A stretch of 5,064 bases of DNA. It comes from Candidatus Zixiibacteriota bacterium (GTDB lineage: Bacteria; SM23-81). Within the stretch, counting starts at the first letter, position 1, and the number at the start of each line of letters is the position of its first letter. The stretch spans positions 1 through 5,064 of the forward strand of contig DAOVRJ010000182.1 in assembly GCA_030628225.1 (NCBI GenBank). The letters are read 5' to 3'. The notes below the pieces were generated by a model. That model did not search any database, was not told the origin of the DNA, and saw nothing but the letters and a program-made list of their open reading frames with translations. Positions 1-5,064 of this stretch are shown piece after piece. The position numbers were made by a program, and so were the translations under genes.

Positions 1-1140
1 CAGGTGACCGATCACATATCCGGCCACTGTTTTATAGTGAGGATGGGCCAATTCGACCCGGAAGACTTCGTTAAAAACCGATAAATCCATGGATCCGACA
101 ATTACAATGGTCCTTTTGTCCAAGAGTTGATATTCAGTCTGCGGCTGCTCCTTTTGGTCCACGATCTCGCCTACAATTTCCTCTAACAGATCTTCCATGG
201 TGACCAGGCCGGAGAGGGCCCCGTGCTCGTCGATGACCATGGCGATGTGGACCCCCTTCTTTTGAAACTCCCAAAGCAGTGGTCCCAGCCGCTTGGTTTC
301 CGGGATAAAATAGGGTGGGTGAAGGTATCGCTTCAGGCTGGTTCCCGGGGAGGAGAACATGTCGACCACCAAGTCTTTGGCATACAGGATGCCCACCACA
401 TCTTCCGGGCTTTTGCGGTAAACAGGGACACGAGAGACCCCCCTCTCCTGCAACAGAGCTCTGGCCCTCGGGGGGGTGGTGCGCACGTCCAGGCTGAAGA
501 TCTCCGTTCTGGGGGTCATCACCTCTTCCGCCGGCAGGTGCCCAAACTCAAAGGCCCGCAGAATCATCTCCCGCTCTACCCGGTCCACAATTCCCTCCTT
601 GTGCCCCAGCTCCACCACCGTCATCAGCTCTTCCTCCGTGGGAGCAGAAGCCCCGGCATCGCGGCCTCCTTCCAGAAGATGAACGATGGAGCCGGTGGTC
701 GTTTCCAGAAACCGGACCAGCGGGGTTACCAGGCGGGAGAAAATAAACAGGGGCTTGGCCACGGCCAAGGAGAAGCGGGGAGGATTGCGCACGGCCAGAA
801 ATTTAGGGGTGATCTCCCCGAAGATGAGGATGGCCGCACTCATGGCGATAAAGGCGACGAACTCACCTTGACGGGCCAACAGAGAGATGAACAGGACAGT
901 AGCCAGGCCGGAAGCCATGATGTTGACGAACGTGTTGCCCACTGAAATAGAGATGAGCAACCGGGAGGGCCGTGCCAACAACCGCTCGACAAACTTTCTC
1001 CGGGGATTCTTCGTCTGTTTCATACTACGTCGCTGGAGCTTGCCCAGGGAAAATAGGGCCGTTTCCGATCCGGAGAAAAAGGCGGAGAGGAAGAGCAGAA
1101 TAACGAGTCCTGACAGCGAGAGAAAAATGGTGAGGGTCAA
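1..1140 (-). CDS. CNNM/CorC-HlyC family membrane protein with CBS domains (partial, C-terminus cut by window edge)
   Basis: The minus strand is open for 380 codons from a TTG at 1140 to the window edge. The N-terminal DUF21/CNNM membrane domain has hydrophobic segments near residues 3-22, 61-88, 94-108 and 124-145. It carries family-typical SETALFSL (25-32), VGNTFVNI (67-74) and FGEITPK (107-113). A CBS pair follows: [12 protein letters not shown] begins the first at about 207, and a second covers about 275-326 ending in [16 protein letters not shown]. The start of a CorC_HlyC domain (345-380) is present, and the missing part is probably 40-60 residues. Members sit in the cytoplasmic membrane and are linked to Mg2+/Co2+ efflux or ion homeostasis; some relatives have other reported substrates, so the exact cargo is unknown. 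The names 'hemolysin C' and 'CorC' are historical. The TTG start is chosen because of a strong Shine-Dalgarno; an in-frame ATG at 1182 is the alternative. The gene is transcribed divergently from nadC. The family assignment is firm, the substrate is not. Confidence 0.93.
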   Translation of the reverse strand, partial: MTLTIFLSLSGLVILLFLSAFFSGSETALFSLGKLQRRSMKQTKNPRRKFVERLLARPSRLLISISVGNTFVNIMASGLATVLFISLLARQGEFVAFIAMSAAILIFGEITPKFLAVRNPPRFSLAVAKPLFIFSRLVTPLVRFLETTTGSIVHLLEGGRDAGASAPTEEELMTVVELGHKEGIVDRVEREMILRAFEFGHLPAEEVMTPRTEIFSLDVRTTPPRARALLQERGVSRVPVYRKSPEDVVGILYAKDLVVDMFSSPGTSLKRYLHPPYFIPETKRLGPLLWEFQKKGVHIAMVIDEHGALSGLVTMEDLLEEIVGEIVDQKEQPQTEYQLLDKRTIVIVGSMDLSVFNEVFRVELAHPHYKTVAGYVIGHL

Positions 1141-1145
1141 GGAGC

Positions 1146-1154
1146 GATCACCTT
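1146..1154 (-). promoter_or_regulatory. Ribosome-binding site that sets the TTG start of the CNNM gene
   Basis: On the minus strand AAGGTGATC lies 5 nt before the TTG at 1140. It matches the 3' end of 16S rRNA (complement AAGGAGGTGATC) over AGGTGATC. The upstream in-frame ATG at 1182 has no comparable site and would lie only about 9 nt from the predicted transcription start, so the TTG is preferred. Confidence 0.6.
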
Positions 1155-1197
1155 TTTGTGGTAGAGGGAGGCGAAAAAACATGTTCTTTCTGAGGTA

Positions 1198-1225
1198 AAT
1201 ATACCCAGATCGGTGCTTTTGTCAA
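1198..1225 (-). promoter_or_regulatory. Sigma70-type promoter for the CNNM gene
   Basis: Read on the minus strand, there is a perfect -35 TTGACA (1225 to 1220), a 16-nt spacer and a -10 TATATT (1203 to 1198, five of six consensus bases). The predicted transcription start is near 1191, giving a leader of about 50 nt to the TTG start. TTTTCCC immediately precedes the -35. The call rests on motif match and placement only. Confidence 0.7.
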
Positions 1226-1287
1226 GGGAAAAGGGGGCGGCGCGGTATTTTGGATAGCGCATCCAGAAGGCAGTTGCTTTTTTCCCC

Positions 1288-1317
1288 TTGACTTTGCCGA
1301 GGGGGGTATGTTACATT
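1288..1317 (+). promoter_or_regulatory. Sigma70-type promoter for the nadC-birA-coaX operon
   Basis: There is a -35 TTGACT (1288-1293), an 18-nt spacer and a -10 TACATT (1312-1317, four of six consensus bases). The predicted start is near 1324, about 34 nt before the GTG start of nadC. Its -35 is preceded by TTTTTTCCCC, and it lies back to back with the CNNM promoter, 62 bp between the two -35 elements. It is weaker than the divergent promoter by consensus match. Confidence 0.6.
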
Positions 1318-1347
1318 AACTTCGATTTAGAAAAATGTCCTAAAAAT

Positions 1348-1354
1348 GGAGGAA
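1348..1354 (+). promoter_or_regulatory. Ribosome-binding site that favours the GTG start of nadC
   Basis: GGAGGAA lies 5 nt upstream of an in-frame GTG at 1358. The ATG at 1346 overlaps this site and has only AT-rich sequence without a Shine-Dalgarno upstream. If the ATG were used, the GGAGG would be inside the second and third codons and idle. Confidence 0.6.
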
Positions 1355-1357
1355 ACG

Positions 1358-2242
1358 GTGTCGCTGAATCCGGAGATGGTCCAGGATGAGGTCCGGCGGG
1401 CTCTGGATGAGGATGTGGGGTCAGGGGATGTGACCACCCAGGCTACCGTGCCCGATGGGATCGTGGCCAAGGCAGTTATCTTGGCCAAAGAGGTGGGAAT
1501 TGTGGCTGGCATCCCGGTGGCCAGAGCGGTTTTTGGGGAGATTTCCCAGGAGGTTCAGTTTGATTCACTCCGCCAGGATGGGCAGGCAATTGGAGAGGGA
1601 GATGTGATCGTGCAGGTATATGGCCCGGCCATGGCTATCCTGACCGCCGAGCGAACAGCCCTGAATTTTCTGCAGAGGCTTTCCGGCATCGCTACTCAGA
1701 CCTCTCGTTTTGTCCAGGCGGTGGCAGGGACCGGGGCAAAAATACTGGATACCAGGAAAACTACACCCGGCCTGCGATTTATGGAGAAATACGCCGTGAC
1801 CGTGGGGGGGGGCTACAACCATCGCATGGGTTTATATGATATGGTGCTCATCAAGGACAATCACATTGCGGCCAGTGGAGGGATTATCCAAGCGGTTCAG
1901 AGGGTCAGGGCTCAGAACCTTGGGTTCCCAGTGGAGGTAGAGGTCGGTGATCTGGACCAGATGAGCCAGGCCATCGAGGCCGGTGCGGACCGGATCATGC
2001 TGGATAACATGAACCTGGATCAAATGAGAGAGGCAGTAGCTTTGGTTCACGGCCAGAAGGGGTTGGGCAGGCGGCCTGAGCTGGAGGCCTCGGGCAAGAT
2101 CTATCTGGAAAACGTTCGTCAGGTGGCTATGACCGGCGTGGATTTCATCTCCGTGGGGGCCTTGACCCACTCGGCTGCCGCTGTGGACATGAGTCTGATC
2201 ATCAACAAGCTGACATCCCGAGGCGGCCATGACCCGGCGTGA
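1358..2242 (+). CDS. nadC: Quinolinate phosphoribosyltransferase (nicotinate-nucleotide pyrophosphorylase, decarboxylating)
   Basis: This cytoplasmic enzyme converts quinolinate and PRPP to nicotinate mononucleotide, CO2 and pyrophosphate, the committed step from the de novo pathway into NAD. From the GTG start it has 294 residues, normal for the family. The N-terminal part includes DEDVGSGDVTT (about 17-27) and ALNFLQRLSGIATQT (101-115). The barrel carries the substrate-binding series DTRKTTPGLR (131-140), GGGYNHRMGLYD (150-161) and LIKDNH (164-169), then VEVEV (192-196), DRIMLDN (211-217) and VDFISVGALTHSA (262-273). All the expected Arg, Lys and His residues of these motifs are present. 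An in-frame ATG at 1346 would add four residues, but the GGAGGAA site favours GTG. The gene opens an operon, and its last 14 nt overlap birA, suggesting coupled translation. A run of nine G at 1804-1812 encodes the conserved Gly triplet. No nadA or nadB is visible here. Confidence 0.97.
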   Translation: MSLNPEMVQDEVRRALDEDVGSGDVTTQATVPDGIVAKAVILAKEVGIVAGIPVARAVFGEISQEVQFDSLRQDGQAIGEGDVIVQVYGPAMAILTAERTALNFLQRLSGIATQTSRFVQAVAGTGAKILDTRKTTPGLRFMEKYAVTVGGGYNHRMGLYDMVLIKDNHIAASGGIIQAVQRVRAQNLGFPVEVEVGDLDQMSQAIEAGADRIMLDNMNLDQMREAVALVHGQKGLGRRPELEASGKIYLENVRQVAMTGVDFISVGALTHSAAAVDMSLIINKLTSRGGHDPA

Positions 2243-3239
2243 GATTGAAGGGAGTTTTTCCAGGTCAAACCTGGATGAGCAGGTTCTGACCCTGTTGCGG
2301 GAGGCTTTTGGTGAGCATCTCTCCGGAATCTCCCTGTCCCATCGCCTGTCCGTTTCCCGTTCTACGCTGTGCAAACAGGTAGGAGAACTTTGCCAGCAGG
2401 GCTATGAAATTGAGGTTCATCCCCGCCTGGGCTATCGGCTCATCTCCAGCCCAGATTTACTTCTGCCCCAGGAGATCCAACACGGTCTTAAGACAACCGC
2501 TATGGGGCACCGGGTGTTCTCCTATCAGCGCGTTGGGTCCACTAACGATGTTGCTCTGCAAATTGCCCGGAACGGAGCTGCCCAGGGAACGCTGGTGGTG
2601 GCCGAGGAGCAAACGGCCGGCAGGGGACGTATGGGCAGAAGCTGGAACTCCCCGCCGGGAGTAAGCCTGTTATTTTCCTTGGTTTTGCGTCCTCGGATGG
2701 CGCCAAACCGGGTTTTCCAGCTGGCTATCTGCGGAGCCCTGGTCGTGGCCGAGGTCGTATGCCAAAGAACTCACCTGCCGGTGAAGGTCAAATGGCCCAA
2801 TGATGTTCTGATCAGGGGAAAGAAGCTGGCTGGGGTTCTCACCGAGACCCAGGTTGATCTGGCCGGAGTTCGCTTTGTGGTTTTGGGCGTGGGAATCAAC
2901 ATCAATCAAGCTCCTACAGATTTCCCGGAGGATCTGCAGGGCCAAGCCACATCTATCCGGGCAGAGCTGGGACGGTCTGTGTCCCGCCGGCACCTTTTGC
3001 AGGATTTGCTGCTCAAGTTCGAGGAGATATACGACCAATTCCAGGATCAGGGCCTGGCCCCTTTTCTGGATCGATGGCGTCAGCTCTCGTGGGTTTTGAA
3101 CCGGAAGGTGACGGTCCAGGTCGGTGGGAAAGAGTTCTCTGGGCTGGCGGTGGACATCGACGAGATGGGAGCTTTGCTGCTGGAAGAGGCCTCCGGCAAG
3201 CGGCGGCGCCTTCTGGCTGGCGATGTAAGCCTCAGATAG
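2229..3239 (+). CDS. birA: Bifunctional biotin-[acetyl-CoA-carboxylase] ligase / HTH repressor BirA
   Basis: The protein has 336 residues in the order expected for a class II (DNA-binding) biotin-protein ligase. Residues about 16-73 form an HTH_11-type winged helix (ISLSHRLSVSRSTLCKQVGEL, then EVHPRLGYRLIS). The catalytic domain has VGSTNDVA (102-109), the biotinyl-AMP loop GRGRMGR (131-137), KWPND (188-192), GKKLAGVLTE with the lysine equivalent to the E. coli catalytic-site lysine (197-206), and VVLGVGININQ (217-227). The SH3-like C-terminal domain follows at about 288-336. It joins biotin to AMP and transfers it to the acceptor lysine of carboxylase subunits such as AccB. The winged helix suggests it also represses biotin genes, but no typical BirA operator or bio gene is in the window. 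The ATG has GAGG (2220-2223) 5 nt upstream and overlaps the end of nadC by 14 nt. No key residue is missing. Confidence 0.96.
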   Translation: MTRREIEGSFSRSNLDEQVLTLLREAFGEHLSGISLSHRLSVSRSTLCKQVGELCQQGYEIEVHPRLGYRLISSPDLLLPQEIQHGLKTTAMGHRVFSYQRVGSTNDVALQIARNGAAQGTLVVAEEQTAGRGRMGRSWNSPPGVSLLFSLVLRPRMAPNRVFQLAICGALVVAEVVCQRTHLPVKVKWPNDVLIRGKKLAGVLTETQVDLAGVRFVVLGVGININQAPTDFPEDLQGQATSIRAELGRSVSRRHLLQDLLLKFEEIYDQFQDQGLAPFLDRWRQLSWVLNRKVTVQVGGKEFSGLAVDIDEMGALLLEEASGKRRRLLAGDVSLR

Positions 3240-3247
3240 GAGGAGAC

Positions 3248-4027
3248 ATGTGGCTTGTTGTCGATGTGGGAAACACCAATACCGTTCTGGGGATATATAA
3301 GCGCCGGGAGCTTTTGCACTGTTGGCGTATCGCCAGCGATCAAAAGCGCACCGCCGACGAGCACACTCTATTGCTCAGGCAGCTTTGTGTCGGCGCCGGC
3401 CTGAAGCTGGCTGCCATCGAGGAGGCCGTGATCGGCTCTGTTGTTCCAGCTCTGACCCAGATCTTTGTCAAAACGGTCAAGGACTTGTTTGGCATCTCGC
3501 CCATCGTGGTTTCCGCTGATTTGGAGCTGAGTCTGGAAATCGCCTATCAGGATCCCAGCCAGATGGGGGCCGATCGCATTGCCAATGCCGTTGCGGCCCA
3601 CAAAAAGTTCCCCGGACCGGTTGTGGTGGTTGATTTCGGCACGGCCACCACTTTCGATGTCATATCCCGGGAGGGGAAATATCTTGGTGGAGTCATCGCT
3701 CCGGGGCTGCACGCCTCTGCCAGCGACCTATTTGTCAGGGCGGCGAAGCTGCCTCGTTTTGTGGAGATCAAGGAGCCGAGCCGGATCATCGGGAAAGATA
3801 CGGTGGAGAGCGTTCAAGCCGGCCTGTTTTTCGGCACCGTGGGCCAGGTAGACGAGATCGTGGCCAGAATTCAACAGGAGTTGGGTGAAAAGACCACAGT
3901 TGTGGCCACAGGGGGACTGGCGGAGCTCATCGCCCATCAATCCCGAACTATTCAGCAGGTATGTCCTGATTTGACCCTGGATGGATTGATGCAGATAGGA
4001 GAGAAAATGAGAAACTCATCATCGTGA
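3248..4027 (+). CDS. coaX: Type III pantothenate kinase (CoaX)
   Basis: This cytoplasmic kinase phosphorylates pantothenate, the first committed step of CoA synthesis. It belongs to the ASKHA fold and is unrelated to CoaA (type I) kinases. The 259-residue length is typical. Motifs visible are DVGNTNTVLGIY (6-17, phosphate 1), GADRIANAVAA (107-117, with the Asp that serves as catalytic base in characterised members), VVDFGTATTFDVI (127-139, phosphate 2), GGVIAPG (147-153), IGKDTVESVQAGL (181-193) and VVATGG (218-223, adenosine region). The family-typical LTLDGL lies near the C-terminus (242-247). The ATG is chosen because AGGAGGAG (3238-3245) sits just upstream and the protein begins directly with the first beta strand; the reading frame stays open back to 3074, but that part lies inside birA. 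The 8-nt gap to birA indicates one transcript. Type III kinases usually need a monovalent cation and escape CoA feedback inhibition; that is family knowledge, not seen here. Confidence 0.97.
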   Translation: MWLVVDVGNTNTVLGIYKRRELLHCWRIASDQKRTADEHTLLLRQLCVGAGLKLAAIEEAVIGSVVPALTQIFVKTVKDLFGISPIVVSADLELSLEIAYQDPSQMGADRIANAVAAHKKFPGPVVVVDFGTATTFDVISREGKYLGGVIAPGLHASASDLFVRAAKLPRFVEIKEPSRIIGKDTVESVQAGLFFGTVGQVDEIVARIQQELGEKTTVVATGGLAELIAHQSRTIQQVCPDLTLDGLMQIGEKMRNSSS

Positions 4028-4078
4028 AGTAAGAAATCCTGGCCATCCATTTTACCCTCCTTTTACTTCCTCTTTTTT
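4026..4078 (+). terminator. Weak candidate terminator after coaX
   Basis: GAAGTAA (4026-4032, beginning in the coaX stop codon) is complementary to TTACTTC (4063-4069), and a six-T run follows at 4073-4078. The stem is only 7 bp, AT-rich and closes a 30-nt loop, so it is far from a classic intrinsic terminator. It is the only such structure between coaX and the groES promoter. Confidence 0.2.
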
Positions 4079-4099
4079 CTCATCCTATGAATTTTTCCC

Positions 4100-4128
4100 T
4101 TGCTTTTATCAAAGGCATTGATTATACT
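4100..4128 (+). promoter_or_regulatory. Sigma70-type promoter of groESL
   Basis: There is a -35 TTGCTT (4100-4105), a 17-nt spacer and a -10 TATACT (4123-4128, five of six consensus bases). The predicted start is near 4135, at the left edge of the CIRCE element, which is the usual geometry for HrcA repression. TTTTTCCC lies directly before the -35. I see no sigma32-type heat-shock promoter. Confidence 0.7.
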
Positions 4129-4137
4129 ATCTGGACT

Positions 4138-4164
4138 TTAGCACTCTCCCGCAACGAGTGCTAA
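4138..4164 (+). promoter_or_regulatory. CIRCE element (HrcA operator)
   Basis: The arms TTAGCACTC (4138-4146) and GAGTGCTAA (4156-4164) form a perfect 9-9-9 inverted repeat, identical to the classical CIRCE consensus, around the spacer TCCCGCAAC. HrcA binds this site and represses chaperone genes, with release on heat or protein-folding stress as GroEL becomes occupied. It also falls within the predicted 5' leader of the groESL mRNA, where it could form a stem-loop. The hrcA gene is not in the window. Confidence 0.98.
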
Positions 4165-4208
4165 AAACACGCTGCAACACTATAGCAGCAAGCATGTTAC
4201 ATTATAAC

Positions 4209-4232
4209 TCTCCCGGCTTGAACAGAGGGAGA
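4209..4232 (+). other. Inverted repeat in the groES leader next to the Shine-Dalgarno
   Basis: TCTCCC (4209-4214) and GGGAGA (4227-4232) can pair as a 6-bp stem with a 12-nt loop that ends one base before the groES Shine-Dalgarno AAGGAGGT (4233-4240). The pairing is seen in the sequence; any effect on translation is unproven. Confidence 0.3.
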
Positions 4233-4240
4233 AAGGAGGT
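4233..4240 (+). promoter_or_regulatory. Very strong ribosome-binding site of groES
   Basis: AAGGAGGT is a full-length match to the anti-Shine-Dalgarno core and lies 6 nt before the ATG at 4247. It is the strongest site in the window and fits a highly expressed chaperonin gene. Confidence 0.85.
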
Positions 4241-4246
4241 CAGGCC

Positions 4247-4531
4247 ATGAAGGTGAAACCCCTTGCGGATCGCGTGCTGGTGAAGCCTCGGGAGGAGAAA
4301 GAGGTGAAGAAAGGCGGTATCATTATCCCCGATACGGCCAAAGAGAAGCCCCAGCAGGGTGAGGTCATCGCTGTGGGCCCGGGGAAGCTCAGCGAAACGG
4401 GCCAGAGGATCGCCCTGGAGGTGAAAAAAGGCGATCTCATTCTCTACGGCAAGTATTCGGGTACAGAGGTGACCGTCGGCGGTGAAGAGTATCTGATCAT
4501 GCGCGAGAGCGACATTTTAGCAGTTGTTTAA
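4247..4531 (+). CDS. groES: Co-chaperonin GroES (Hsp10, cpn10)
   Basis: GroES is the heptameric lid of the GroEL folding chamber in the cytoplasm. The 94-residue length is standard. It begins [14 protein letters not shown] and carries the mobile loop (about 17-34), with the GroEL-contacting GGIIIPDT at 23-30. Next come [11 protein letters not shown] (36-46), the beta-barrel strands [16 protein letters not shown] (60-75) and the conserved end [14 protein letters not shown] (81-94). It is the first gene after the CIRCE operator and is followed by groEL after 53 nt, so the two should be co-transcribed and controlled by HrcA. Nothing is missing or unusual. Confidence 0.98.
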   Translation: MKVKPLADRVLVKPREEKEVKKGGIIIPDTAKEKPQQGEVIAVGPGKLSETGQRIALEVKKGDLILYGKYSGTEVTVGGEEYLIMRESDILAVV

Positions 4532-4566
4532 AGAAAGTTCGATACCCTCAGACTGTAAGATTCTGA

Positions 4567-5064
<498 letters not shown>

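Noticed and set aside
223-945. Long plus-strand reading frame of 240 codons opposite the CNNM gene
   Set aside because: Its translation is low-complexity and resembles no family, while the opposite strand encodes a continuous, motif-bearing CNNM protein through the whole stretch. It is an antisense shadow.
1335-1343. Two-codon upstream reading frame ATG TCC TAA before nadC
   Set aside because: It has no ribosome-binding site, and such minimal frames are common by chance in AT-rich leaders.
3074-3247. A longer coaX reading with an N-terminal extension of 58 residues
   Set aside because: The extension lies inside the C-terminal domain of birA in another frame, has no family similarity, and a strong ribosome-binding site precedes the ATG at 3248.
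4171-4189. GCTGC/GCAGC inverted repeat in the groES leader
   Set aside because: A 5-bp stem with a 9-nt loop, no T-run and no overlap with a ribosome-binding site; too weak to call a regulatory structure.
1308-4206. Shared ATGTTACATTA at 1308-1318 and again at about 4195-4205
   Set aside because: An 11-base match between two places in 5 kb is expected about this often by chance. The first copy overlaps the nadC -10 box, while the second has no convincing -35 in front of it.

Overview
The window carries ordinary chromosomal housekeeping genes from a free-living bacterium of moderate GC content. The best guess is a Gram-negative lineage such as the Desulfobacterota (deltaproteobacteria) or a neighbouring phylum. 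The grounds are the nadC-birA-coaX cofactor gene order, groESL under a CIRCE/HrcA operator and the protein sequences, but no single feature fixes the taxon. I see no mobile element, phage gene, CRISPR array, tRNA, rRNA or toxin-antitoxin pair.

Layout: (1) 1-1140, minus strand: a CNNM/CorC-HlyC membrane protein with CBS domains, whose C-terminus is cut by the left edge. (2) 1141-1357: a divergent intergenic region with one good sigma70-type promoter on each strand. (3) 1358-4027, plus strand: a tight three-gene cofactor operon. It contains nadC (quinolinate phosphoribosyltransferase, NAD synthesis), birA (biotin-protein ligase with an N-terminal helix-turn-helix) and coaX (type III pantothenate kinase, CoA synthesis). 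nadC and birA overlap by 14 nt, and birA and coaX are 8 nt apart. (4) 4028-4246: an intergenic region with a promoter, a perfect CIRCE operator and a leader of about 110 nt. (5) 4247-5064: groES followed by the first 160 codons of groEL, which runs off the right edge.

How the parts work together: the operon makes or attaches three essential cofactors (NAD, biotin, CoA). The chaperonin operon is separately controlled and should be repressed by HrcA. All three promoters carry the same unusual block, a T-run then CCC or CCCC, directly upstream of the -35 hexamer. This is the most interesting unexplained signal here. Several start codons (TTG for the CNNM gene, GTG for nadC) are best decided by their ribosome-binding sites. 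I found no credible evidence for a previously undescribed multi-gene system.
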